Origin: Acidobacteriota bacterium
GTDB taxonomy: Bacteria; Acidobacteriota; Terriglobia; UBA7540
DNA length: 64,000 nucleotides
Assembly (NCBI GenBank): GCA_023474345.1
Contig: JAMCXS010000032.1
Span: 124,001-188,000 of the forward strand
Reading direction: 5' to 3'
Positions 9,441 to 18,403 of this stretch are shown here, piece by piece (the stretch's first letter is position 1; each line of letters opens with the position of its first letter). A model generated the notes under the pieces. The model was not told the origin of the DNA, made no database searches, and saw nothing but the letters and a program-made list of their open reading frames with translations. The position numbers were made by a program, and so were the translations under genes.

Positions 9441-10000
9441 GGCCACCTCCTGCTCATTGGATTTCTTTAGACGTGTGAGTCTAGCCTCTGTTGCCTTCTA
9501 TTTGATGCGGCGCCGGGGAACTGCTGGCAGCCGCCGAACGTCCTGCGTGTTAATCGCCCCTCCAAATGGTCACGCGGAAGCCTGATATATGATTCTACTG
9601 AAGCTGCCGTGCACTGTGGCAAATTCCTGTCGCCGGCTTGATTGCATCTTAAACCGGCTTCGTGGCCCCTCGCGTCAACGGGCCGCGTCTTAACAATATC
9701 CGACTTGGCCGGATTGGAACCTGAAATCTGAATTAATTTTTGTTTAGCTTCAGGTTCAGCAGATAACCCGTTGCCGCTCAAGCCTCCTCCCGGAAGGCCC
9801 CCGCGTCATCACCGGTTCTGCACGTTGATTAATAGCGCGATCCTCGCCCGCCGCCGCAATTGTGGTAGAGTAAACTCGCTTTTTGCATGGCAGCCGGACC
9901 GGCGGTCGCGGATGATTCCATCCGGCCACCGCGTGACGAACGCCCGGTGGAGGCGTCGTGGCATCCCCGGCAAATTCAGGCGAAGACAGAGGAAGGCTCG
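9441..10000. other. Divergent intergenic region between efflux operon and glycosidase gene
   Basis: 560 bp with no convincing gene. It must hold the promoters of the minus-strand efflux operon and the plus-strand glycosidase-like gene. I see no clear regulator palindrome. Short frames here read as shadows. Confidence 0.5.
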
Positions 10001-11827
10001 ATGAGTTATAACCCGGCAAAAGTATGGATGCTTGCTCTCATCTCGCTCGTGCTTGTCCATGCCGCGGCGGCACAAAATCCGCCCGCGGCTCTCAATTACG
10101 AATCTCCTTACTTCAAAGTTGCGCTGGCCGGCGATCACCCGGCTTTCGTCGCGCTGGCGGTGGACTCTTTGGGCAACGGCCGGCTGCAGGCGAATCTGGT
10201 CCGTCCTCCCGTGCCTGCAAGCCGCGCGTTCCGGGTTCGCTCAAGCGCGCAGAGCGTTGAATATCGCTCCGCAGGTGAGTCGCCCGACGCGCCGCCCTCC
10301 TGGGCCTTCGAGTTTTCCAGGCGCGAGCTGCGCATCCGCTCAAGCTACAATGCCGCGAGCCCGCCCGAGCCGCTCGTCGCCGTTTTCAATCCGTGGGTTT
10401 CCCATGCCACGCTACTTGGGATGATGAACCGGGACGCGAGCGTTCGGCTGCCTGCGGTCCTGCACTTTCCTGACCAGGGGACGTTCCGCATCACCCTCAG
10501 CGAAGGAAGCCACGTGGCGCTTGGTTATGACGCCGCGCGCTTCGGCCGCTACCCTGACAAGGATTACGTGCGCGTGACGTTCCCGGCGGCGTCTCCGGCC
10601 ATGCCGGTGGTGGAATATACGCTCAAGGTAGTGGACATCTATCCAGGCGGGCCCGGGCTGGCAGGCGATCCTCGCTTTGACGGCTTCCGGCGCAATTTCC
10701 TCAATATTTTCCAGTTGAATCCCCGCCACCGCATGCTGGCCAACAATGCGGCGAGCGATCCCTGCGCGCTCAATCTGTACTTTCCTTCGGCGGTGGCGGT
10801 GCACACGCCCCCGCTTGCCAAAGGCCTCACTGCGCTCGATCTTGTCCGCGAGACGCTTGACCAGTACCTCAGCGGGAAGAAAGGGTGCGGACAGGTGGGA
10901 TACCGGGACAATCCCCAGGTCAAATACGATTTCCTTGATTCTTATCCTTCCCTGCTGACGGCCGCTTCGGATTACGTCAGCGGCTCAAACGACCTGGAGT
11001 GGCTCAGGAAGAATTATCCGGCGCTCAAGGAGTGGACTGCGAAGGTGTTGGCGATGATGGATAAAAATGGTCTGCTCTCCTACCCGGCCAGCGGCAACTC
11101 CGGCTCCTGGCCCGAAAAAATCGTGATCCGGCCGGCCAACTGGTGGGATACCATCGGTTTTGGCCATGAGGACGCTTATTCCAACGCGCTCGCCTATCAC
11201 GCCCTGCGCGGCATGGCGGAGCTGGCCCGCCGCATGAACCGGCCGGAGGACGTGCGGCTTTATGCCTCAAAAGCCCGGGCGATACGTTCCGTCTACGTGA
11301 AGACTTTCTACGATCCCGCAACCGGCGTTCTGGCGGGCTGGAAAAGCGCCGACGGCAAGCTGCACGACTACTACTTCACTTTTGTCAGCGGTGTGGCCAT
11401 CACCTACGGCTTGGTGCCGGGTCGCCTGGCCAACCGCATCATGGATCACATGCTGGCCAAGATGAAGGCGGTCGGGTACACGCACTTTCAGTACGGCTTG
11501 CCGGGCAATCTGATTCCGGTTCGCCCCGAGGACTACGTCGATCACAGCCCGCGGTTCGGCTATAACGCCTTCCAGGTTTACGAAAACGGCGGCGCCACGG
11601 CTGACTTTGAGTATTTTACTCTCCGCGCCCTGTACAAACTCGGGCGGCGCAAACAGGCCGACGCCATGCTGTTTCCCCTGCTGCGCGCCTACGAAGCCGG
11701 CGGCTTCCAGGGCAAAGGCCCGAACGGCATGACCAAAGACTGGAAGGCATGGGACGGTACGCCCCACGGCTACGAGGGCCTGCTCATTGATAACTACCTC
11801 GCGCTCCTCGCGGTTCTCTACCGCTGA
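10001..11827 (+). CDS. Secreted six-hairpin glycosidase-like protein
   Basis: 608 aa from the ATG at 10001 (AGAGGAAGG upstream); the frame runs further upstream but loses coding character. A signal peptide is clear (AKVWMLALISLVLVHAAAAQ, residues 6-25). The N-terminal third looks like a beta-sandwich. From about residue 270 the chain is helical, with aromatic-rich loops such as ANWWDTIGFGHEDAYSNALA and YENGGATADFEYFTLRALY, typical of (alpha/alpha)6 glycoside hydrolases. I cannot place it in a numbered GH family or name catalytic acids with certainty, so the substrate is unknown. It is monocistronic. Its role is probably polysaccharide turnover outside the cytoplasm; this is inference. Confidence 0.7.
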   Translation: MSYNPAKVWMLALISLVLVHAAAAQNPPAALNYESPYFKVALAGDHPAFVALAVDSLGNGRLQANLVRPPVPASRAFRVRSSAQSVEYRSAGESPDAPPSWAFEFSRRELRIRSSYNAASPPEPLVAVFNPWVSHATLLGMMNRDASVRLPAVLHFPDQGTFRITLSEGSHVALGYDAARFGRYPDKDYVRVTFPAASPAMPVVEYTLKVVDIYPGGPGLAGDPRFDGFRRNFLNIFQLNPRHRMLANNAASDPCALNLYFPSAVAVHTPPLAKGLTALDLVRETLDQYLSGKKGCGQVGYRDNPQVKYDFLDSYPSLLTAASDYVSGSNDLEWLRKNYPALKEWTAKVLAMMDKNGLLSYPASGNSGSWPEKIVIRPANWWDTIGFGHEDAYSNALAYHALRGMAELARRMNRPEDVRLYASKARAIRSVYVKTFYDPATGVLAGWKSADGKLHDYYFTFVSGVAITYGLVPGRLANRIMDHMLAKMKAVGYTHFQYGLPGNLIPVRPEDYVDHSPRFGYNAFQVYENGGATADFEYFTLRALYKLGRRKQADAMLFPLLRAYEAGGFQGKGPNGMTKDWKAWDGTPHGYEGLLIDNYLALLAVLYR

Positions 11828-11929
11828 GCGGCTCGCAAGGGTCAGCCCGTTATCTCTTCGCCGGCAAAAGCCCCGCGGCACAAACCGGCGCCCTGGCTGC
11901 CCCGCTCCCCCTGTGGCAACTCCGGAGGA

Positions 11930-12030
11930 GCGCTACAGGTTGGCCCCGGGCGTGAGCCTGGGGAATGCGAACCCCTGGCCGCCGCTCCGCGGTTCCCCCT
12001 CTCCCGCCGGGGGAAGGCTGCAGTGAGGGC
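11930..12030. repeat. Palindromic repeat-like intergenic segment
   Basis: Within the 443-bp gap 11828-12270. CCCCGGGC (11944-11951) pairs with GCCTGGGG (11956-11963) around a GTGA loop, with one G-T pair. It follows GCGCTACAGG, which resembles the ends of the palindromic elements seen elsewhere in the window, and is followed by another GC-rich inverted stretch. The remainder of the gap holds no gene that I can support. Confidence 0.35.
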
Positions 12031-12270
12031 AACGGTTCTTCGCCCACAGCCAGCCATCGAGGCTACGTTTCAGCGCACGTTGCCCTCGCCGACGAAAAGC
12101 TGGTAGCGCAAAGTTTCGGGTTTTTGAAACTCTGCGGCCTTTCCGCCGAGCCCATCGGCTGCCGTTGCCTTTGTGTGCATACGTCGCATGAAAAGTATTT
12201 CTTGATTACATATTATTTCCAAGTGTATAAACCGCAGAACCTCTGGACAACGAGAGTCTGCTACCCGCTT

Positions 12271-12927
12271 TCACCTTGAATCGCGTGCGGCGGCAGCATC
12301 CATTCTATCTGGCGGCCTGGCCGGAAGGCCCAGCCTCTCCCGGACAAAAGCGCTGAGTTGGCAGCTCCGATAATCCTGCCGGGAAACCGCAAAGGTCGGC
12401 CTCGCCGTAAGGAGTATATTCGAGATGGCGGGCCATGGGTTCGCGTCAGCAAGAGAGCCCAAAGATACCAGCGCATCGGCTTGTTTCAAGTATTTCCGGG
12501 CTGACGCCTTGAAATCCTGCCGGGAAGGGTCGAGAACGAAGAGATAAAGCGACGGCTTGAGGAATCCGAGGATGCTGTTACTCTCCATCATCACCCAGAC
12601 TTCGCCGTGCAAGGCGCGCTGGAGCGCAGGCAAGGCCGCGGCCAGTTCCCCCTGGCGAACCCGCAGCCAGAGAGAACGCTTGGCGCCCGCTGCGAGGAAG
12701 CGGCAAGTGTCCGCGCGGCCGTCGGGGTCTTTCTCCTCGGTGAGAACAAACAGGTGCTCCTGGGCCTCGCACGTGCACGGCTGCCCGTGATGAGAGCAGA
12801 TGCCGTGACCGTACTGCGTGATCTTCACCGCAACCCAGCGGGGCGGGGTTAGGCCGCGAATCAACTCGGCCATCACCGAGGTCTTGCCAATGTTCCTGCA
12901 ATGCCCGCCGACCACGACGATTTTCAT
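12271..12927 (-). CDS. P-loop NTPase related to MobB (molybdopterin-guanine dinucleotide synthesis B)
   Basis: 218 aa. It opens with MKIVVVGGHCRNIGKTSVMA, a Walker A of the GxxxxGKT type at residues 7-16, as in MobB-like GTPases. A Cys/His-rich stretch (HGICSHHGQPCTCEAQEH, about residues 45-62) could bind metal and is unusual for MobB. No molybdenum cofactor genes are adjacent. It lies 99 bp downstream of the bactofilin gene on the same strand, so it may be read with the parAB-bactofilin group. Function beyond nucleotide binding is not assigned. Confidence 0.6.
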   Translation of the reverse strand: MKIVVVGGHCRNIGKTSVMAELIRGLTPPRWVAVKITQYGHGICSHHGQPCTCEAQEHLFVLTEEKDPDGRADTCRFLAAGAKRSLWLRVRQGELAAALPALQRALHGEVWVMMESNSILGFLKPSLYLFVLDPSRQDFKASARKYLKQADALVSLGSLADANPWPAISNILLTARPTFAVSRQDYRSCQLSAFVRERLGLPARPPDRMDAAAARDSR

Positions 12928-13026
12928 GTCTTAAGACGCCCTGGGTTGATTGTAGGCCCGAACCTCCGATCTGATTCCCGCAAGGCTCGGTTGGAAACGG
13001 CCCGGAACCGGACTTGAGGTCGGCAG

Positions 13027-13446
13027 CTATTTCTTTTCTGCCGGCTCCGCAACCTGGTTGGCGGGCTCGGGAGCGGGCATATGGCACTGACCGTCAAAAT
13101 AGCCGCCCGGCTCAACGATCAACGCAGCCGTGTAAATATCCCCGAGCACTACGCCGTGGGCCTTGATTTCAATCTTTTCGGCGGCGTGGATGGCTCCTTT
13201 GACCTTGCCGGCCACACTGACCAGCCGGGAGTGGATTTCACCTTCCACTTCGCACAGTTCGGCAAGAACCAGAACTCCTTCCGAGCGGATTTCACCTTTC
13301 AGATGTGTATTCAGGCGGACCATGCCGGAAGAGATGTTCATTCTGCCGTCGAACACAACCCCCGGTTCAAGCAATCCCACCAGTTCCTGATCCCCAAGGT
13401 TGTCGGGCTGCCGCCTGCGCAGCAAGTCGCGAAACGTAAACGCCAT
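13027..13446 (-). CDS. Bactofilin family cytoskeletal protein
   Basis: 139 aa from ATG 13446, which has GGGAGG directly upstream; the in-frame TTG at 13458 lies across that ribosome site. The core (about residues 30-115) shows the short hydrophobic/glycine repeats of the right-handed beta-helix: GVVFDGRMNISSGMVRLNTHL, then KGEIRSEGVLVLAELCEVEGEI. It has polar, disordered termini. Bactofilins polymerise without nucleotide and act as scaffolds at cell poles or the envelope. It follows parB by 77 bp on the same strand. That association is meaningful because bactofilins tether the ParABS system in Myxococcus; a like role here is inference. Confidence 0.88.
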   Translation of the reverse strand: MAFTFRDLLRRRQPDNLGDQELVGLLEPGVVFDGRMNISSGMVRLNTHLKGEIRSEGVLVLAELCEVEGEIHSRLVSVAGKVKGAIHAAEKIEIKAHGVVLGDIYTAALIVEPGGYFDGQCHMPAPEPANQVAEPAEKK

Positions 13447-13523
13447 GAGGCCTCCCAAGATACTGCCGGTTTATGACGCTGTCGATAATGATGCAGTAGT
13501 AACTGCTGAGCATGTGATATGAG

Positions 13524-14372
13524 TCATCCTAGTAGCTGTTCATAAATGCGATTCAGGTCTTCGGCCGAAAAGTAACTGATTTCAATCCTGCCTCGCGTTT
13601 CGCTGCCCACCACGCGCACGCGCGTGCCCAAGGCGCGCTCCAGCTCCAGCACCGCCGCGCGAATATTGGGGTCAACCTTGGGATCGGGCTTGGGGGCTTC
13701 CGCTTCTTTGGGATCTGTACGGCTGGCAATCAGGCTCTCCAGCTTGCGCACGGAGAGCTCTTTTTCTACCACGAGGCGTGCGAGCTTTTTCTGGGCATCA
13801 AGCGGGCTTACGGCCACGAGCGCGCGGGCGTGGCCGCCGGAAATCTTGCCTTCCGCAAGGAGCTTCTGAACTTCCGGCGCGAGGCCCAGCAGACGCAACG
13901 TATTGGTCACAGTGGAGCGATTGATGCCCAGGCGCTCGGCGATCTGCTCGTGAGTAAGGTTAAACTTTTTCTGGAGCTGATCGTAAGCATGCGCGACTTC
14001 CAGCGGGTTAAGCTGCTCCCTCATCAAGTTTTCAGTGAGAGCCAGCTCAAGCGCCTCGTCGTCTGCGATATCTCGAACCACCGCCGGAACGCTTTCAATA
14101 CCGGCTCGGCCGGCAGCGCGCCATCGTCGCTCCCCGGCTACTAATTGGTAGCGATCACCAGCTGGGCGAATAAGGATCGGCTGGAGGATGCCGCTTGCGC
14201 GGATGGAGTTGGCCAGTTCGTCCAGGCCCTGTTCGGAAAGCTCGGTCCGAGGCTGGAAAGGGTTGGGATCGATGAGGGTAATCGGGACCTGCTCAAGTCC
14301 GTGCGCGGCGGGCGTGGGATCCGCTTCCCGAATCAAGGCATTAAGCCCGCGTCCCAATGCCTTTCTGGTCAT
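13524..14372 (-). CDS. parB: Chromosome partitioning protein ParB
   Basis: CTP-dependent DNA clamp that loads at parS, spreads, and stimulates ParA ATPase; 282 aa. The N-terminal tail GRGLNALI is the ParA-contacting type. The CTP-binding motif GERRWRA is near residue 80, and ENLMREQLNP (ENxxRExL box) near 113. The helix-turn-helix region includes LTHEQIAERLGINRSTVTNTLRLL at about 138-161, and a C-terminal dimerisation segment follows. The gene overlaps parA by 32 bp, so the two are translationally coupled. Two perfect parS sites lie within 1.7 kb upstream. Confidence 0.96.
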   Translation of the reverse strand: MTRKALGRGLNALIREADPTPAAHGLEQVPITLIDPNPFQPRTELSEQGLDELANSIRASGILQPILIRPAGDRYQLVAGERRWRAAGRAGIESVPAVVRDIADDEALELALTENLMREQLNPLEVAHAYDQLQKKFNLTHEQIAERLGINRSTVTNTLRLLGLAPEVQKLLAEGKISGGHARALVAVSPLDAQKKLARLVVEKELSVRKLESLIASRTDPKEAEAPKPDPKVDPNIRAAVLELERALGTRVRVVGSETRGRIEISYFSAEDLNRIYEQLLG

Positions 14373-15126
14373 GGATGATAACCTCCTTGGAAAGTTGTAG
14401 ATAACTTACTGCCCCGCGGCATTCAGGGTCATAAAGAATGACAGGCTTGCCGTGGCTTGGAGCCTCAGCCAAGCGAACATTTCTGGGAATCATGGTTTCG
14501 AAGACTTGGTCGCCAAAAAAGTCCTTAAGGTCGTCGCGGACTTGGTGAGACAGGTTCGTGCGCTCATCAAACATGGTAAGGAGAATGCCCTCAATCGCCA
14601 ATTTAGGATTGTGCGTGCGGCGAATGCGGATGAGCGTATCCAATAGCTCCGAGACTCCTTCGAGGGCGAAATACTCACACTGGATAGGAACGAGGACCGA
14701 GTCCGCAGCCACAAGGGCATTTAGAGTAAGCAAATCGAGAGCGGGTGGGCAGTCGAGGACAATGTAATTGAACTTATCGCGAAGGGAAGCCAGCTTGTTT
14801 CTGAGGATTTGCTCTCTGTCGTTTCGGGAGACCAGTTCAACGTTAGCGCCCACTAGGTTTTTGTCGGAGGGAATCAGGCGAAGCCCCTCGAGTGGACCTT
14901 CGAGAGTAAGCTCTTCGAGGGAAGCATCGAGAATGAGGGCGTTATAGAGCGAACGGCGGGAGGGGTCCTTTCGGAAACCAAAGCCACTGGTGGTGTTGCC
15001 TTGGGGGTCACAGTCGATGACCAACGTCCGCATGTCCTGGCTGGCAAGAGCGGCACCGAGGTTAATAGTGGTCGTTGTCTTCCCGACCCCTCCTTTCTGG
15101 TTAGCAATGGCAATAACACGTCCCAT
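14341..15126 (-). CDS. parA: Chromosome partitioning ATPase ParA (Soj)
   Basis: 261 aa ATPase that forms a DNA-bound gradient followed by ParB-parS complexes. It has the deviant Walker A KGGVGKTTTTINL at about residues 11-23 and a Walker B region YIVLDCPPALDLLTLNAL near 120. The start ATG at 15126 is preceded by AGGAAGGAAT. It is encoded downstream of rsmG and overlaps parB, the arrangement commonly found near bacterial origins of replication. A parS site lies 71 bp upstream of the start codon. Confidence 0.96.
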   Translation of the reverse strand: MGRVIAIANQKGGVGKTTTTINLGAALASQDMRTLVIDCDPQGNTTSGFGFRKDPSRRSLYNALILDASLEELTLEGPLEGLRLIPSDKNLVGANVELVSRNDREQILRNKLASLRDKFNYIVLDCPPALDLLTLNALVAADSVLVPIQCEYFALEGVSELLDTLIRIRRTHNPKLAIEGILLTMFDERTNLSHQVRDDLKDFFGDQVFETMIPRNVRLAEAPSHGKPVILYDPECRGAVSYLQLSKEVIIHDQKGIGTRA

Positions 15127-15196
15127 CTTTGCGATTCCTTCCTATGAGGAACAGAAACTATCAGACCGCGACGGTTTAGGCAAGCTGAAAAAGGAT

Positions 15197-15212
15197 TGTT
15201 CCACGTGAAACA
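15197..15212. promoter_or_regulatory. parS: parS centromere site 1
   Basis: TGTTCCACGTGAAACA matches the universal parS consensus TGTTNCACGTGAAACA at every position. It lies between rsmG and parA, where ParB loading could also affect parA transcription. Confidence 0.95.
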
Positions 15213-15268
15213 TCAGCGGGAAACCTGCCTAGAGGAGCAGGGCCACCATACCATAAACGGCTATAAGA

Positions 15269-16009
15269 CTATGAAACATAAAGCTTTGTTCCAACTAAAA
15301 TCTGCCTCTGGTGGCTCAGTGGAATAGGAAAAGGCTGCATCCAATCGACGTCGGATTTCCCACCGAGAACCGCCTCCACCTGATCACTTCCGATCCAAAG
15401 GCACAGGTGCCCGGAAACCTTAAGACAGCCGAGAGCGTGAGGTATAAGATCACTTAGTCTTCCTACCGCCCTGATTGTAACAAGGTCAAACATCTCCCGG
15501 GCCGCCTGCCAAGAGAGTTCCTCGATTCTCGCGCCGCTGACTTTAACCGAGCCCAGGCGGCAGACGTTGGCGACTTCTTTCAGGAAGGCTCGCTTTTTCG
15601 CGACGGGCTCAAGCAACAACGCCGTGATTTCCGGACAAGGGATCTTGAGGGCTAATCCCGGAAATCCAGCACCGCTTCCCACGTCCAACAAAGTGCCAGC
15701 CAAAGGGATGATTCTGGTAAGAAGGAAGCTTTCGCCGAAATGTCTGGTTACACACTCCTCCGGCGTGCGGATTGCCGTCAAGTTGATTTTCTGGTTCCAG
15801 CGCAGCAGAAGATTGAGATAGGTGAGGATCTGCTCAACCTGATGATCAGAAAGATCAACCGCAAACGGTTCAAGCAACTCGCGCACTGAGCGACGGGACA
15901 GCATGGAGCGATATTTTAGATTCCGGTGCATGAAGAAGCAATGGGAAGCCGGGGAAAAGCCGGCAGCTGCCCCCGTGATCGGCCGACGGGGATGTTTCAC
16001 GTGAAACAT
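15269..16009 (-). CDS. rsmG: 16S rRNA (guanine527-N7) methyltransferase RsmG (GidB)
   Basis: Methylates G527 of 16S rRNA with SAM. The SAM loop LLDVGSGAGFPGLALKI is near residues 107-123 of the long form. Upstream of it is the family signature LLRWNQKINLTAIR. From the ATG at 16009 the product is 246 aa and begins MFHVKH because its first codons lie inside a parS site. In-frame ATG codons 27 and 36 codons later would give more usual RsmG lengths, and no strong ribosome site decides between them. It is the first gene of the minus-strand block rsmG-parA-parB-bactofilin. Confidence 0.93.
   Translation of the reverse strand: MFHVKHPRRPITGAAAGFSPASHCFFMHRNLKYRSMLSRRSVRELLEPFAVDLSDHQVEQILTYLNLLLRWNQKINLTAIRTPEECVTRHFGESFLLTRIIPLAGTLLDVGSGAGFPGLALKIPCPEITALLLEPVAKKRAFLKEVANVCRLGSVKVSGARIEELSWQAAREMFDLVTIRAVGRLSDLIPHALGCLKVSGHLCLWIGSDQVEAVLGGKSDVDWMQPFPIPLSHQRQILVGTKLYVS
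15993..16008. promoter_or_regulatory. parS: parS centromere site 2, overlapping the rsmG start
   Basis: TGTTTCACGTGAAACA is a perfect palindromic parS. It covers codons 1-6 of the long rsmG reading frame, including two bases of its ATG. Distance to site 1 is about 0.8 kb. Confidence 0.95.
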
Positions 16010-16044
16010 CCCGGAAGCGGATGTTGCGGCAACGCACTTCTGTC

Positions 16045-16072
16045 ATAATCTGGCGGCAAAATTTCGAGTCAA
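16045..16072 (-). promoter_or_regulatory. Candidate sigma-70-type promoter for rsmG
   Basis: On the minus strand, TTGACT (16072-16067), 16 bp, then GATTAT (16050-16045), about 36 bp upstream of the rsmG ATG. The adjoining 16060-16160 stretch is markedly AT-rich, unlike its surroundings. The rest of the 16010-16341 gap holds no gene I can support. Confidence 0.4.
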
Positions 16073-16341
16073 AGTCATATTAACTATGATTATAACGCTT
16101 ACATATATATGTGTATACTATTTGCATAATTGCACCATTCATAATTATTCCACCTTTCGCTCTGCCATCGAGCATCAGTGTGTAGTGGTCCTCATCATCA
16201 CCGGAACGCTGGAAATTCCGGTGGTCCGCCCGCTTGAACTCTTTTTTCGCTTAAAGGACGTCATCCATTTTTTTGTTCCAAAACTCCGGATAAAGCAGGA
16301 TTTGGTCCCGGGTATGGAGATGTCCATTCATTTCACGGCCG

Positions 16342-18288
16342 CTAGTTTCTTCTTAACCACTCTCGGCGAATTTCGATCTCTTCCTTCGTCGCACCGCGCA
16401 AACGATCGATGGAGAACACGTTGGGGATCGGAGGACCCAACTTTACGAAGATGATCTGCCGGTGCTGGTGACGTTCAACCTCGAAGGGAACGTCGGCGCC
16501 CACCGGATAGATGCTCAGGCGATCGCCAAGCCCTTCGGTTGCCAGCGACCGGTCATCCACAGCGATTAGAATATCGTCGCGGCTCAAGCCCGCCCGGTCT
16601 GCCGGGCTTCCCGGCACCACGTCAACAATTTTCACTCCGGTATTGGCCGGTTGAGTGTACACTCCCAGGCTTGGCGGCGTCCCCGGCGAGACGCCGACGT
16701 GAAGCGTCAGGCCCGCTTTCAAGAAGATTTTATCGTAAGGGAGTGGGGTTGTCCCCGCCACATAACACTGAAAGAATCTTGTGAAGTTGCTACCCGCAAC
16801 CTGGTCGATGGCGTCCAGAATGTCTCTTCCCTTATAGCCGCGCCCACGCAAGTAATAGCTTGCCGGAGGGCTTTCGTAAAATTCCTGGTACATCAGGCGG
16901 AGCACGTCGGCAAGCGACTTTTTGCCATCGGTCCGGGAGCGGATGGCAAGGTCCAGGAGCATGCCAAGCAACGCTCCTTTGTCGTAGTAAGAAATCGTAG
17001 TGTTGGCAAAGTTTGTTTCCTGCATCTGAGGCGACCGGTCAAAAAACCAGGCATGGAAGCTTGAGCTTTCCGCTGACATGAGCTTGCGCCCCGGATCGTA
17101 CCGGATGGTTTGGATTTCACTCGCCATGCGCCTCAGGAAGTCCTGCCGGGTCCACAGGCCACAGCGGAGCAAATTCAGATACGCATAGTACGTTGTGACG
17201 CCCTCGACAAACCACAGGGACTTCGTATACACCTCTTTGCTGTAATCGAAAGGCCCAAGCACGGCCGGCCGCAGGCGCTTGACGTTCCAAAGGTGAAAAA
17301 ATTCGTGGGCGGCGATTTCGAGAGCCTCGCTAAGCCCCCCACCGGACAGGCTCCCGGGGACAATAATTTGCGTCGAGTTCAGATGCTCCATCCCGTCGCC
17401 CATTCCTGCGTCCGGAGCAAAGTGGAAGATGAAGGTATACTGGCTGAAGTCCGGGAGGGGCATCATCGCCATTTCCGAATGCACGATCTTCTTCAGACCA
17501 TCAATCAAGGCGGACCGATTTTTGTCCTCGTTGTCATAGCTGTGGATAGCCACGCGGAAGGTTTTGCCGTCTTCCTCAAAGCTCGTCACCGAGCAATTCG
17601 CTGAGATTTCCAGCGGCGTATCGACGAGAATGTCGTAGTTGGGGATCTGGAAGCTATTCTGCGCGAGTGAAAGCGAAAACCCACTGATAATTTTCCATCC
17701 CGGCGGAGCCTGAATGCTCAAGTGCAGGGGATTTGGCTTATGTCCCACGAGATACATGAAGACCGAAGCCCCGTTGATGTTTGCATGAGAGGCATCAAAC
17801 TGTGAAAACGAGCCACTGAGGTTGTTCCCGAAAACTTTGTAACGCACCCGCACGCTGCCGCCGCAGTTCCTGGTGTCCACCCGCCAGGTCTGCTTGTCCG
17901 TCTGCATCCAGGGAAGATTCTGGCCGCTGGCTCCCTGCGCTGTGAATTCCTGCACGTTTTTTGCAAAATCGTAGATCGCATACCGGCCCGGCGCCCAAGC
18001 TGGCATGGCAAACTCGAGGCTAGATTCCTTCACCCTGGTTGCGGTGATTTCAACCTCCATCAAGTGGGTGGTGGGACGCGCCAGGTCAAGGTTATACGAG
18101 AGGTCAAGCTGATTCGTCGCCGCCTGCTGAGCCGCAACCTGCGCGCTAGCTTCAGCCCATACCGGCATTCCCGCAGCGATGAGGCACAATAATGGCAGGA
18201 GGCTCGAAATAATCAGATGGGAGAGTGGTTTGGACCTCGGATGAAGGGGTGTTTGTTTGCGGTTGAACGACGAATATTGTTCTGTCAT
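16342..18288 (-). CDS. Exported M61-family metallopeptidase with PDZ domain
   Basis: 648 aa zinc aminopeptidase-like protein (glycyl aminopeptidase family). A hydrophobic export segment (LIISSLLPLLCLIAAG) lies at residues 25-40. The zinc motif is H328-E329-F-F-H332, with the third ligand Glu in FVEGVTTYY (E362), all intact. A PDZ domain at about residues 545-625 includes VVPGSPADRAGLSRDDILIA. It lies 115 bp downstream of the DUF885 gene on the same strand, so both may be co-transcribed in peptide scavenging outside the cytoplasm. Confidence 0.9.
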   Translation of the reverse strand: MTEQYSSFNRKQTPLHPRSKPLSHLIISSLLPLLCLIAAGMPVWAEASAQVAAQQAATNQLDLSYNLDLARPTTHLMEVEITATRVKESSLEFAMPAWAPGRYAIYDFAKNVQEFTAQGASGQNLPWMQTDKQTWRVDTRNCGGSVRVRYKVFGNNLSGSFSQFDASHANINGASVFMYLVGHKPNPLHLSIQAPPGWKIISGFSLSLAQNSFQIPNYDILVDTPLEISANCSVTSFEEDGKTFRVAIHSYDNEDKNRSALIDGLKKIVHSEMAMMPLPDFSQYTFIFHFAPDAGMGDGMEHLNSTQIIVPGSLSGGGLSEALEIAAHEFFHLWNVKRLRPAVLGPFDYSKEVYTKSLWFVEGVTTYYAYLNLLRCGLWTRQDFLRRMASEIQTIRYDPGRKLMSAESSSFHAWFFDRSPQMQETNFANTTISYYDKGALLGMLLDLAIRSRTDGKKSLADVLRLMYQEFYESPPASYYLRGRGYKGRDILDAIDQVAGSNFTRFFQCYVAGTTPLPYDKIFLKAGLTLHVGVSPGTPPSLGVYTQPANTGVKIVDVVPGSPADRAGLSRDDILIAVDDRSLATEGLGDRLSIYPVGADVPFEVERHQHRQIIFVKLGPPIPNVFSIDRLRGATKEEIEIRREWLRRN

Positions 18289-18403
18289 CGGACTCTGTTT
18301 CCGGTCGGGCTCCGATTATCCCACAACCGGCCCAGGAAATATGCTCTTCGCTCAAAATGAAAACGAAGGTCTCGTTATGATGGCTGGCCTTTTTAGCAAC
18401 CTG

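Noticed and set aside
11842-12057. 71-codon minus-strand frame in the gap after the glycosidase gene
   Set aside because: Gly/Arg/Pro-rich translation of a palindromic GC-rich repeat; no ribosome site.
16060-16160. AT-rich stretch near rsmG, considered as a replication origin
   Set aside because: No cluster of TTATCCACA-type DnaA boxes and no dnaA; only isolated near matches exist in the window (for example at 172-180 and 17543-17551).
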